Of a stretch of 33,476 nucleotides of DNA, positions 6,372-15,796 are shown one piece after another. The position numbers were made by a program, and so were the translations under genes. The notes beneath the pieces were generated by a model. The model was given only the letters and a program-made list of their open reading frames with translations. It was not told the DNA's origin and made no database searches. Each line of letters starts with the position of its first letter. Positions within the stretch are counted from its first letter, which is position 1. Origin of the DNA: Candidatus Saccharimonadota bacterium (GTDB taxonomy: Bacteria; Patescibacteriota; Saccharimonadia; Saccharimonadales; UBA10212); the NCBI GenBank assembly GCA_025934715.1, contig JAICWR010000007.1:1-33476 (forward strand). The letters run 5' to 3'.

Positions 6372-9013
6372 AGTTCGCCCCAGTTTTGGCCGGTGCTGAT
6401 GTCGGCTTTGAGTTTGGCTTTTAGGTCATAGGCGTCTTCCATGGTCTGTTTGACCATTTTGCCGCAGGCTTCGGCCTTGGCTTTGGGAACCTCCAGAATA
6501 AGGCTGTCGTGGATTTGCAACAGCATTTTGCAGTCATTGTCCAGCTTGGCGGCGACATTTATCATGGCTAGTTTCATGATGTCGGCGGCCGATCCCTGCA
6601 TGGGATGATTGATGGCGGCGCGGTAAGCGGCTTCGCGGACCACGAAATTGGACGAATGAACGTCCGGTGTCGGCCGCCGCCGGCCCAGCAGCGTCTCTAC
6701 ATAGCCGTCTTTTTCGGCCTGCTGACGGACCTTTTCGATATATTCTTTCAGCTTGGGCCGGATTTCAAAATAGCGCCGAATAAATTCGCGGGCTTCGGCG
6801 AAAGTCATGCCGGTGCTTTGGCTGAGGGCGTGCGGCCCTAAGCCGTACATAATGCCGAAATTCACTTCTTTTACAGATGAGCGCTGGGCTTTAGTGACTT
6901 TTTCCGGAGCGATGTTATAAATCTGGGCCGCCGTTTCGGTGTGAATATCGGCGTCGCGGTTAAAAGCGTCAATCATATTCTTATCACCGGACAGCGAGGC
7001 GGCAATCCGCAACTCGAACTGGCTGTAATCAGCGCTAATGAGCGCCTTACCCTTACCGGCCACGAAAGCCGTGCGGATGTGCCGCCCTAAATCAGTGCGG
7101 ACCGGGATGTTTTGTAAATTAGGTTCGCTGCTGCTCAGCCGGCCGGTCGGCGCGATGGTCAGGCTGAAAGTAGTATGCAGCCGGCTGTTTTTATCCACTT
7201 GCTGCGGCAAGGTGTCAATGTAAGTGTTTTTGAGCTTGGTGACTTCCCGCCACTGGGTTATTTCATCGATAACCGGATGGGCGCCGCGCAGTTTATCCAG
7301 CTCGCTGGCGGCAGTTGAAAGTCCAGTCTTCCCCTTTTTTATTCCCTGGTGCGGCAAGTTCAATTTTGTGAATAAAGCCTCGGCCAGCTGGCTGGGGCTG
7401 CCTATATTGAATTCATAACCGGCATGCTTATAAATGCTTTTCTCAAGCTGCTTGATGCTTTTATCAATCTCTTTGGAGAACTTTTTCAGGTATTTAACGT
7501 CAAGCTCAATACCTTCCAGCTCCATTCCGGCCAGCACCGGAATCAGCGGCCATTCTTCTTTTTGGGCGACATCTGCCAGCTTGGGCGCCTGTTCCAGGGC
7601 TTTAGATTGGCCATGGTGAAGCTCCCCGATCACAGCAATGATTTCTGGCGCCCGGCTAATCAACTCCTCGTTGTCTAAATCATCCAAATCTGCTCCGTCG
7701 TAGCGCAAAAAACTGGTGGCTAACTCGGTCAAAGTCTGGGTGCGCAGCAGCGGGTTGATCAAGTATGCGGCCACCACCACATCGTGGCCCACAGCCGGCC
7801 AATTATCTATGCCTAGCCTGCGCAAGGCTTTTAGAGATGTTTTTACGTCGTAGCCAATGATAGAGGTTTTAGCGCTAAAAACGGAGGAAAGACTGGCCAC
7901 AGCCGATTTTTGGCTAAGTTTCACTAGGTCCAGGGTGAATATTTGGTTTTCCGTTCCTACAACCAGCACCTGCGGATCAGCTCCGTGCTTGCCGGCGCAG
8001 CGCGTGTAAATATAAAGTTGTTCGGATTTGGGGATTTTAAGGCTTTTGAGTTTCTCGTCGCTGTCTAAGAGCACGTTTTTAGGCAGCTTTAATTTAACGC
8101 CGCCTATGGTATCACTGCTGGGCGCCTGGCTGCGCATACCTTCGGGCAGGGCCCGCAGCAGGCTGCGGAACTCCAGTTTTTCCAGCAAGACTTTTAGCGC
8201 CGCGGCGTCGATTTTGCTGCCGTCAACTTCTTTTAAGTCCAGTTTAAGCGGGGCGTCGGTCCAGATCGCGCCCAGTTTTTTGCTCAGATAGGCCAGGTCT
8301 TTGCCCTGCTCCAGCTTTTTGCGGGTGCTGTCTTTGATGTCGTCTAGATTTTTATAAATACCGTCGAGAGTTCCGTACTGTTTGAGCAAATCAATCGCCG
8401 TCTTTTCGCCGATGCCAGGCACACCGGGGATATTGTCGCTGCTGTCACCTTTCAGAGCTTTCAGGTCAAGGAATTGCTCCGGCTTGAGCTTGTATCTTTG
8501 TTCAAAACTCTCCGGATGGTATTCCTCGATGTTGGAAAAGCCGCGTTTTAGCGCGTAAACCTTCACGTGGCCGTTTATCAGCTGCAGGGCGTCTAAATCA
8601 GAGGTGATCAGCTGCGTTTCGATGCCCTTTTTGCTGGCTTGGACTGCTAGCGTGCCCATAATGTCGTCGGCCTCGTAATCATCCAGCTCGTAAAGCGGCC
8701 AGCCGAAGGCTTTTAAAACATCGTGCAAAATCGGGATTTGGGTGTAAAAATCTGGCGGTGCCGGTTTGCGCCCGGCTTTATATTCTGGATACATCTCCAG
8801 ACGCTTGCGGATATTGGTTTTGGGCTTATCCCAGGCCACGCACACATAGTCTGGTTTGAGTTTTTTGATAAGTTCCAGGGCCATCGTCGTAAAGCCATAA
8901 ACCCCGCCGGTTGGCACGCCATCGCCGGTGCTGAGGTTGGGCATCGCGTAATAACCGCGGTAAAAAACGCTTTTACCGTCGATTATCGCCAGCTTTTTCC
9001 TTGACGCACTCAC
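6368..9013 (-). CDS. polA: DNA polymerase I with 5'-3' nuclease and inactive proofreading domain
   Basis: 881 aa, between the E. coli (928) and Taq (832) enzymes. Residues 1-290 form the 5'-3' flap nuclease (DYEADD, TSDLDALQL, ALKGDSSDNIPGVPGIG). Residues 300-460 keep the 3'-5' exonuclease fold, but the DxE motif I position reads IYTR and the motif II position has lost its aspartate, so proofreading should be absent. Polymerase motifs are A, ADYSQFELR (Asp662); B, RSSVKEVNFGIMYG (Arg711, Lys715, Phe719, Tyr723); and C, QIHDSLILEV (Asp836). Motif C has Ser837 where Glu is usual. Start is GTG 9013; no earlier in-frame ATG exists. It is the first gene of the five-gene operon, with a 210-bp structured leader upstream. 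Confidence 0.97.
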   Translation of the reverse strand: MSASRKKLAIIDGKSVFYRGYYAMPNLSTGDGVPTGGVYGFTTMALELIKKLKPDYVCVAWDKPKTNIRKRLEMYPEYKAGRKPAPPDFYTQIPILHDVLKAFGWPLYELDDYEADDIMGTLAVQASKKGIETQLITSDLDALQLINGHVKVYALKRGFSNIEEYHPESFEQRYKLKPEQFLDLKALKGDSSDNIPGVPGIGEKTAIDLLKQYGTLDGIYKNLDDIKDSTRKKLEQGKDLAYLSKKLGAIWTDAPLKLDLKEVDGSKIDAAALKVLLEKLEFRSLLRALPEGMRSQAPSSDTIGGVKLKLPKNVLLDSDEKLKSLKIPKSEQLYIYTRCAGKHGADPQVLVVGTENQIFTLDLVKLSQKSAVASLSSVFSAKTSIIGYDVKTSLKALRRLGIDNWPAVGHDVVVAAYLINPLLRTQTLTELATSFLRYDGADLDDLDNEELISRAPEIIAVIGELHHGQSKALEQAPKLADVAQKEEWPLIPVLAGMELEGIELDVKYLKKFSKEIDKSIKQLEKSIYKHAGYEFNIGSPSQLAEALFTKLNLPHQGIKKGKTGLSTAASELDKLRGAHPVIDEITQWREVTKLKNTYIDTLPQQVDKNSRLHTTFSLTIAPTGRLSSSEPNLQNIPVRTDLGRHIRTAFVAGKGKALISADYSQFELRIAASLSGDKNMIDAFNRDADIHTETAAQIYNIAPEKVTKAQRSSVKEVNFGIMYGLGPHALSQSTGMTFAEAREFIRRYFEIRPKLKEYIEKVRQQAEKDGYVETLLGRRRPTPDVHSSNFVVREAAYRAAINHPMQGSAADIMKLAMINVAAKLDNDCKMLLQIHDSLILEVPKAKAEACGKMVKQTMEDAYDLKAKLKADISTGQNWGEL

Positions 9014-9223
9014 CGCATTGACCTGCTTTCCGGCGCAGCCGAAAACGCCGTCAGTGCTTGTGGCGCTCTGCTTCGTTGCCCGCTCCGCTGCTCGTTCACT
9101 GTATTACTTATACAGCTCGCTCCGCTGCTCGCGAGCGCCTTGCATAGCATCCACATGAGGTGCGTCAATGGCTCCACTTTCACAGTAGATAGTATACTCC
9201 ACCTCTGTTATTTGAGCGACTGC
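9014..9223 (-). promoter_or_regulatory. polA upstream region with repeat-bounded RNA-like structure
   Basis: No gene is seen here. On the minus strand TTGACG-16-TATGCA could be a promoter, and AGTATACT is a second -10-like palindrome. Between 9062 and 9139 GGCGCTC pairs with GAGCGCC. Inside are two direct copies of CGCTCCGCTGCTCG (9081-9094, 9119-9132) flanking a CTGTAT/ATACAG hairpin (9099-9115). The arrangement could fold as a multibranched leader RNA of the polA operon. Confidence 0.4.
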
Positions 9224-10069
9224 TTACGCTTTATTGCTGGCTAATCCATAAAGGGCGGCGGGTTGGTGGCGTAGCTTGGCCCACATCTGGTCGCCATAGC
9301 TCCAGTGCCACCATTCGGTCGGGTTGACCTGCAGTTGCGTATCAGCGCCGAAAGCTTTGCCGGTCATAATCGCGTAAAATGCCCGGCGATTACGCCTAGC
9401 CAGCTTATCTTCATCTGTATCCGGCTGCATCAGCTCAAAATAATCGGGCAATACCCTGTTGCTCGTCTCGCCGTCCGCATGCCCCATTGGTATTTCCGAC
9501 CCAGGAATATAGCCTAAGTTGGGTTGAACGTAACGCAAAATCACGTCTACTGCGCCGCCAGTAGCGTGAGGCGAAGGCCTTTCCGGGTCATCGGACGGTT
9601 CAGCTATCAAACTAGTAAGTTTTTCATCTAGTTCCTCGTCAGAAATATCGGGATTTTGCTGCCAAACCAGGTGCGGGAAGACTTCTTCATATAGTTTCTT
9701 TTGAAGTTCATACGTCCGGTGCCCATCTTCAACATAAAGTTCTACTGCCCCACCGAAGAAATCAGCGAAGTACGGATCCCTCAGCATATTATTTATATCG
9801 CACAGCTTTTCGGCCAAAGTTTTTCGGACTCTTATTCTACTTGGGATTCCTGCAAGCACCTCGTCTGTCGTGGCAGTCGGCCTGGAATAATAAGACTGAC
9901 CGGCCACGCCATACGGCGCCAAGTCTACTAGTTCCTCATTATATAAAGGATCCTCTTCATCGATCGGATAATTCCTATATCCGATCTTTATTTCCCTGGC
10001 CAAACTCAGGCCTGGGATAGGCTCGGCCAGTTTTGGTTCTCTCGCTGGAAGCCTTTCATCAGCCGACAT
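9224..10069 (-). CDS. D-alanyl-D-alanine dipeptidase (VanX/DdpX type, peptidase M15D)
   Basis: 281-aa zinc dipeptidase. The substrate-binding arginine is Arg118 in EDGHRTYELQ. The zinc ligands are His168 and Asp175 in SPHATGGAVD, and His255 in EWWHWSYGD, with Glu252 as general base. All match the VanX layout (SxHxxGxAxD plus ExxH). There is no signal peptide, so it is probably cytoplasmic and would split D-Ala-D-Ala. Without vanH/vanA-like genes nearby, glycopeptide resistance is not implied. Recycling of D-alanine, possibly from host-derived peptidoglycan, is a reasonable inference for an epibiont. It lies 10 nt after the upstream gene, so it is the second gene of an operon. Confidence 0.9.
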   Translation of the reverse strand: MSADERLPAREPKLAEPIPGLSLAREIKIGYRNYPIDEEDPLYNEELVDLAPYGVAGQSYYSRPTATTDEVLAGIPSRIRVRKTLAEKLCDINNMLRDPYFADFFGGAVELYVEDGHRTYELQKKLYEEVFPHLVWQQNPDISDEELDEKLTSLIAEPSDDPERPSPHATGGAVDVILRYVQPNLGYIPGSEIPMGHADGETSNRVLPDYFELMQPDTDEDKLARRNRRAFYAIMTGKAFGADTQLQVNPTEWWHWSYGDQMWAKLRHQPAALYGLASNKA

Positions 10070-10079
10070 AAGACTTGAT

Positions 10080-10967
10080 TTAAGACACTTCAGCTTCTAC
10101 GGCCATCGCCGCAGCTTTAAGCGTCCGGACTATTTCAGAAAGATACGTAGCAGTGGTTCTCGTGGCAACTAGTTCTGGATCCGAAGGATTGCCGGCAACA
10201 TATACATTAGTTACTCCGAACTCTTTAGCCACCCTTTTTAGATCTAATTCAGTAGAAACCTGATAGATCTGCGTGGTAATGGCCGCAACCGAGGCGTCAC
10301 CGTACTCCACCACATCGGCTTCCTGCAGGGCAGTTAAAACATCCCTGATCACATCAGGGGTTCCAGCTTTTTCGTTATCGGTATAAGATAGTCCGATTAT
10401 CATGCCGGGGTTTTCAGAAGCTACAACTTGGGCCGCTCCGACACAAAGGTCGAATTCGTTTTCGGCATTGGGGGCATAATTGAAGGTATTTTCTTTCTCT
10501 GAATCTATCAACTTCCGGTCTGATCCGGCTACTATAAGATGCCTGTACCTAGGGGCTAAGGAGGGATCCCTTAGGCACTGGACGGCGTATCTTGTACGGT
10601 CCAGGTTAGCCTGCCTGGCGGCACCTAAGCAAATAACGGCGTCATAATTACCCACTAACGGCGTTTCTATACTCTGCGGATTGCCTTCAGGGCCCAATCT
10701 AACCATTCTCATCGCCTCGGCGGTTTTCGTGATTACATCCTTCGTATCCTGCGGCCATTTTTTTTCGTCTTTTTCCAAATCCTGGCGCGTCAGGTTACGC
10801 TTACCTTGATAGCGTGGATCAAGCTGTTTTATTGATTCAATAAATTCCTGGGGAGATTCAATGGGATCAGTTTCTAATCCAAAATGCGACAATAAAGGCT
10901 GCCCTCTTTCTAATACTTCTTGAGGTGAGAGCTGGGTTTCGGCAGGATTAACTGATTTTTCGTGCAT
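10080..10967 (-). CDS. Possible YdcF/SanA-like (DUF218-type) protein
   Basis: 295-aa soluble protein. The central part looks Rossmann-like: YDAVICLGAARQANLDRTRYAV, then YRHLIVAGSDRKL and NAENEFDLCVGAA. A later segment, AAITTQIYQVSTELDLKRVAKEFGV, is followed by NVYVAGNPSDPELVATR and a final helix. The order of an opening strand with LGA, a second strand with AGS and a late Thr-containing strand resembles the DUF218/YdcF/SanA family, but the classic motifs are not all present. The assignment is tentative. A role in envelope metabolism together with the downstream D-Ala-D-Ala dipeptidase is only an inference from the shared operon. ATG is supported by a leaderless-type promoter. Confidence 0.65.
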   Translation of the reverse strand: MHEKSVNPAETQLSPQEVLERGQPLLSHFGLETDPIESPQEFIESIKQLDPRYQGKRNLTRQDLEKDEKKWPQDTKDVITKTAEAMRMVRLGPEGNPQSIETPLVGNYDAVICLGAARQANLDRTRYAVQCLRDPSLAPRYRHLIVAGSDRKLIDSEKENTFNYAPNAENEFDLCVGAAQVVASENPGMIIGLSYTDNEKAGTPDVIRDVLTALQEADVVEYGDASVAAITTQIYQVSTELDLKRVAKEFGVTNVYVAGNPSDPELVATRTTATYLSEIVRTLKAAAMAVEAEVS

Positions 10968-10974
10968 GGTCTAT

Positions 10975-11003
10975 ATATTAGCATATTTTTGCTAATTTTG
11001 CAA
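10975..11003 (-). promoter_or_regulatory. Promoter with internal inverted repeat for the YdcF-like/dipeptidase operon
   Basis: TTGCAA (10998-11003), 17-bp spacer, TAATAT (10975-10980). The predicted start is 10968, one base before the ATG. ATTAGCA and TGCTAAT (10977-10983 and 10990-10996) form an inverted repeat spanning the spacer and overlapping the -10, a plausible repressor-binding site. Confidence 0.6.
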
Positions 11004-11014
11004 TAAAGGGTAGG

Positions 11015-11518
11015 TTATTCAACGAATTTGATGAGGTCGAAGGCAGGGTCGATTGCCCATGCCCTGGCCGCGATTTGATCAAATGCTAAAGAAAGGTAAT
11101 AATCCCTGATTGGCTCAATGTCTGAAGTTTCTCGCTCTGTAGGGTGGGCCATATGGGCAGAAACATCCACTAGCCGCAGGGTAGCGTCCTTTTTTTCCAT
11201 CGCCCTAACTTCTAAAATGCTTCTGACCGCTTGTACCACTTCTGTTTCTTCGGCCAGGAAACCTAAAATTGCTTCTCTTGCGACTGGCTCTTCCGCGACT
11301 CTTTCTCGATTAGCTGAGTCCTGCAGAGTACTCGGTTCTTCGCCTATCTCATAAGCGATCACAGATTCTATGATGCCGGGGAGGCTATTGGTGTTGTGGA
11401 TTACAAATTCGCAGCCATTCAACTCTATAGGCTTTATCCCAAAGTCCGTCACAAACCGTGGGTCGTAGCGCTGTTCCGGCTCATGCTCCCTAGGCATAAC
11501 TTCGCCGTAGCTGGCCAT
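11015..11518 (-). CDS. Hypothetical protein, 167 aa
   Basis: Unrecognised soluble protein. It starts MASYGEVMPREHEPEQ, contains GCEFVIHNTNSLPGIIESVIAYEIGEE, a helical glutamate-rich centre (VAREAILGFLAEETEVVQAVRSILEVR) and an aromatic C-terminal helix (YYLSLAFDQIAARAWAIDP). No catalytic signature or membrane segment is seen. The ATG has a good Shine-Dalgarno, GGAGGG, about 10 nt upstream. It lies just before the YdcF-like operon in the same direction, but that operon has its own promoter. Confidence 0.7.
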   Translation of the reverse strand: MASYGEVMPREHEPEQRYDPRFVTDFGIKPIELNGCEFVIHNTNSLPGIIESVIAYEIGEEPSTLQDSANRERVAEEPVAREAILGFLAEETEVVQAVRSILEVRAMEKKDATLRLVDVSAHMAHPTERETSDIEPIRDYYLSLAFDQIAARAWAIDPAFDLIKFVE

Positions 11519-11589
11519 AAAAAGATACCCTCCAAATGTTGTTATCTAATCCGTCACAAGAGAGTTGCGGAGATTACGATATGGCTAAA

Positions 11590-12159
11590 TTATATCAATC
11601 CGCTTAGGGCTTTGCCTATAGACCACTTGAACACTTCGAGATTATCGCTGTCGTTATTGATGAATATGTCGGCTTTGGCTTTGACGCCCGAAAGGTTCAG
11701 GGTAGTTTCGTCGCCCTGGTGGCGCATTTGGGCCTGTTCTTCGGCCTTAAATTCTTTAAAAGTGACCTGGTCTTCGGTGCCTTTATTCCTTTTCACCGCC
11801 CTCTGATAGCGGATTTTGAGAGGAGCGTCCAGCCAAATTACTTGACCGCCGAGTTCGTGTATTCTGTCCGCTTCGCCAGGGTTACGCAAGCTAGCCAAGA
11901 CCAGGCCACTGTGTTTGCGCGGCTGTTTATTGAATTCAGTAATCGCTTTATCGACTAAAACGCCTAGGCCTGACCCAGTCCGCCATTCGGCGCTTATATG
12001 CTTAAGTGTGCCGCGCGATAGCGGCATTCCCCTCTTGCGGGCTTCGTTTCTCAATAAATCGGTGACTGAGATAAAAAGCCAGCCATATTCATCCTGCAAA
12101 AATTGACCAAGTGAGTCCTTCCCCGAACCATCCGTGCCGCCAATACCGATGAGCTTCAT
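11590..12159 (-). CDS. P-loop kinase, dephospho-CoA-kinase/adenylate-kinase-like
   Basis: 189-aa P-loop NTPase starting [16 protein letters not shown], with Walker [10 protein letters not shown] at residues 7-15. Downstream are a strand ending [19 protein letters not shown], the phrase [19 protein letters not shown] (like the LID entry of nucleoside and dephospho-CoA kinases), and a C-terminal [18 protein letters not shown] motif typical of the CoaE-like group (I-x-N-x-G/S). Whether it is a true CoaE is unclear. Its ATG overlaps the TGA of the LuxR-fused sigma gene by 4 nt, so the two are translationally coupled. A link between the kinase and that sigma factor is suggested by context alone. 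Confidence 0.82.
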   Translation of the reverse strand: MKLIGIGGTDGSGKDSLGQFLQDEYGWLFISVTDLLRNEARKRGMPLSRGTLKHISAEWRTGSGLGVLVDKAITEFNKQPRKHSGLVLASLRNPGEADRIHELGGQVIWLDAPLKIRYQRAVKRNKGTEDQVTFKEFKAEEQAQMRHQGDETTLNLSGVKAKADIFINNDSDNLEVFKWSIGKALSGLI

Positions 12160-13430
12160 ATTGCCCGGCTATTATCGAATAGTTCCTTTATGGCAAGTTT
12201 ACCGTCTTCCCTAACACGAGATGAAGTGCTGGTTATTTTAATCTTCCTGTAAATTTTCCGAAGGTCATCCTTCACTGTTCCTTCCCCTATCCCCATGGCT
12301 TTAGCTATATCCCTGTTTGACTTACCCCGTAACAAAAGGTGGCTAACTATTGTTTGGCGTTCTGTGAAGTTTTCTAGTTTTTGGATTTTATAGAAATGGA
12401 GCATTTCTTCTAGGTCATTGCCGGGTAGTGTTATGAAATTATCATCATCCTTGGTCACATCCCGTAAGCCAGGTACCTCCCTAAGTTCGCTCAAGGCTTT
12501 TGCTTCAATTTTCTTCACAGTGTCGCGAGGGATTCCGAGCTTTTTACTAACTTGGGCAATGGTCATTGGCGCTTGCTCTTCCTGGGCTTCATGGTTTATG
12601 CCATAGCGAAGCCTTAGAACTTTGGCCTGCGCCTTGCCTTCGGCGCCAGAACCTTCCATGTGCTGGAGTATTTCATGTATTAATTTACTCCTGTCTGCCT
12701 CATCAATTGTCTCTTCCCAGCCCGATGAACTCTCTGATTCATCTGGGAACATCTCCATGAGTTCTCCGTCATCATCGCCCTCACCCAGCTTTTTGTTGAG
12801 CGAGAGATTGGCCGAAGGGACACCTTGGTACTCTTCAATCCGTTTAGGCTCATAGTTGGTCAGTTCAGCAAGCTCATCAATGGTCGGCTCCCGGCCATTT
12901 TTCCTTTCAAAAGCTGCCGCAGTGCCATAGATTTTAGTTCGGCGCTCTTCTATGTGCACCGGGATGCGGATTGTCTCGACACCATTATAAATTGCCCTCT
13001 GGCAGGCCTGGCGTATCCACCAGGTGGCGTAAGTGCTGAATTTATAGCCCATGCGGTAATCGAACTTATCAACAGCCCTAGTGAGGCCTTCGGCCACGCC
13101 TTCTTGGACTAGCTCCAAAAGAGATAAGCCCCGGCCCATAAATTCTCGGGCGATGGATATGACCAGTTTATAGTTGTTATCCATCAGTTCCTGGCGTGCC
13201 GCCATATCGCCGCTTTCTATACGCTTGGCCAAAGCCACTTCTTCTGCAGCAGTGAGGATCCTATGCTGGGCCATTCGGTCTATGGCAAACCTTTCGCTAT
13301 CGCTAACAGGCCGGCTAATTACTTCTCCAGCCACCACGCGTAACCCGTCTACCGCAACCCTTGGTTCTGTAACCGCCAATTCGCCAGAGGGCCCATCCTC
13401 CGGTAACCATTCCTGTGCACGCTCGACCAT
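12156..13430 (-). CDS. Sigma-70 family factor with additional C-terminal LuxR-type HTH
   Basis: 424-aa sigma factor, third in the tandem series. Region 1.2/2 runs through [19 protein letters not shown] and [18 protein letters not shown]; region 2.4 is [19 protein letters not shown], with Gln144 where E. coli sigma-70 has Thr440 (reader of -12). Region 3 is followed by a diverged sigma finger ([11 protein letters not shown]). Region 4.2 is [25 protein letters not shown], altered from the usual VTRERIRQ. Residues 350-415 form a second HTH resembling LuxR/Ger[21 protein letters not shown], then [20 protein letters not shown]. This suggests altered promoter choice or an extra DNA contact. It has its own promoter and is coupled to the kinase gene. 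Confidence 0.9.
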   Translation of the reverse strand: MVERAQEWLPEDGPSGELAVTEPRVAVDGLRVVAGEVISRPVSDSERFAIDRMAQHRILTAAEEVALAKRIESGDMAARQELMDNNYKLVISIAREFMGRGLSLLELVQEGVAEGLTRAVDKFDYRMGYKFSTYATWWIRQACQRAIYNGVETIRIPVHIEERRTKIYGTAAAFERKNGREPTIDELAELTNYEPKRIEEYQGVPSANLSLNKKLGEGDDDGELMEMFPDESESSSGWEETIDEADRSKLIHEILQHMEGSGAEGKAQAKVLRLRYGINHEAQEEQAPMTIAQVSKKLGIPRDTVKKIEAKALSELREVPGLRDVTKDDDNFITLPGNDLEEMLHFYKIQKLENFTERQTIVSHLLLRGKSNRDIAKAMGIGEGTVKDDLRKIYRKIKITSTSSRVREDGKLAIKELFDNSRAI

Positions 13431-13438
13431 TTAATTAA

Positions 13439-13468
13439 ATTGTACTTAAATGTTTGAGTTTATTGCAA
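13439..13468 (-). promoter_or_regulatory. Promoter of the LuxR-fused sigma gene
   Basis: TTGCAA (13463-13468), 18-bp spacer, TACAAT (13439-13444). The predicted start is 13432, two bases before the ATG, with no Shine-Dalgarno. It separates this sigma gene from the upstream dnaG-rpoD-sigma run. Confidence 0.55.
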
Positions 13469-13502
13469 TTTTATCGCGGTTTTTTGAAAGCTGCTGCTGG
13501 TT

Positions 13503-14585
13503 CTACCCGGCCAGCCTAAGCGTTGGCGGCTCCTCATCCTCAAGGGATTTCCTGCCTGCTAGTTCTTCAAAATCGCCAACACTGTTAATACCGTCGCCTC
13601 TCAAGAATGACTCAAGCTCTTTAAGGGCATTTTTTTCTATCTGGCGGACACGCTCACGCGTGACTCCGTACCGGCGGCCCACTTCCTCAAGGGTTTCCGG
13701 CGGCTCCCCATCGAGCCCATACCGGCGGATTAGTATATCGCGGGATTTTTTTTCTCTTATCTTTGAGATCCCGTTTTTTATAATATCCACCTCGCCCTTC
13801 CCTATTGCGTGTCTCTCGGGGTCAATCGCATTTTCATCCTCGACAAAGTCTCCTAGCACACTATAGTCATTGCCAACTGGAGTATCGAGGCTGGCATGAT
13901 CCGCCGCTAACTCCATTAGCCGTAGTACTCTGCCCGGGGTGGAGTCCATCTTGGCCGCGATCTCTTCCGGCGTGGGATCGATGATTTGTTCCTGTTCCAA
14001 TTTGCGGCGGGCATTGACCATTTTTCTCACTTCTTCGTGTACATGAATCGGCAGGCGGACGTTACGCCCCTTCTCGGCAACCGCCCGGGCAATTGATTGC
14101 TTAATCCACCAGGTGGCGTAAGTTGTGACACGGTAGCCCATTTTGTAGTCAAATTTTTCAATCGCCCGGATGAGCCCCAAATTACCTTCTTGGATCAAGT
14201 CCATCATTGGCAAGTACCTGCTTTGGTGGCGTCTGGCTATGGAAATTACCAGGCGTAGGTTGTGTTCTATTAGGGCAGTTTTGGCGGCCTGATCACCTTC
14301 GTCTTTCAGTCGGGCCAGTCGTTTCTCTTCATAGCTGGTCAGCAAACTATTTGGCACCTGCCGGACGTATATTTTAAGCGGGTCTGCCTGCCGGACGGAT
14401 TCTTCCACCAATTCCATTTGTGAAGAAGCTTTCCGCTCAACCGCGAATTCCTCAAAATCAGCTATGAGCCTGGGGTCTTTATCCATTCTGGCCAGCTCGA
14501 TGTCGTACTCAGACATAGGTGGCTGATATTCATCAGAGTTTGAGTTAATCGCGGGTGTGAATTCGTGCTTGTTGGGAAGTGCCAT
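13503..14585 (-). CDS. Alternative primary-like sigma-70 factor (group 2 type)
   Basis: 360-aa sigma factor without region 1.1. Region 1.2 is DPLKIYVRQVPNSLLTSYEEK; region 2 contains HNLRLVISIARRHQSRYL, MMDLIQEGNLGLIRAIEKFD and TTYATWWIKQSIARAVAEKG. Ala166 stands at the Thr440-equivalent position, so -12 recognition may differ from RpoD. The sigma finger VLGDFVEDENAIDPE is intact. Region 4.2 is TLEEVGRRYGVTRERVRQIE, matching RpoD, so the -35 contact should be conventional. The C-terminal extension of about 35 residues (GDFEELAGRKSLEDEE) is acidic. It starts 29 nt after rpoD stops, so co-transcription is likely. Confidence 0.93.
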   Translation of the reverse strand: MALPNKHEFTPAINSNSDEYQPPMSEYDIELARMDKDPRLIADFEEFAVERKASSQMELVEESVRQADPLKIYVRQVPNSLLTSYEEKRLARLKDEGDQAAKTALIEHNLRLVISIARRHQSRYLPMMDLIQEGNLGLIRAIEKFDYKMGYRVTTYATWWIKQSIARAVAEKGRNVRLPIHVHEEVRKMVNARRKLEQEQIIDPTPEEIAAKMDSTPGRVLRLMELAADHASLDTPVGNDYSVLGDFVEDENAIDPERHAIGKGEVDIIKNGISKIREKKSRDILIRRYGLDGEPPETLEEVGRRYGVTRERVRQIEKNALKELESFLRGDGINSVGDFEELAGRKSLEDEEPPTLRLAG

Positions 14586-14613
14586 AGTGTGGAGATTAAA
14601 TTACGCTATAGGT

Positions 14614-15765
<1,152 letters not shown>

Positions 15766-15796
15766 AAGCTAATGGTACTCCCTTCGGTTAAAAATT

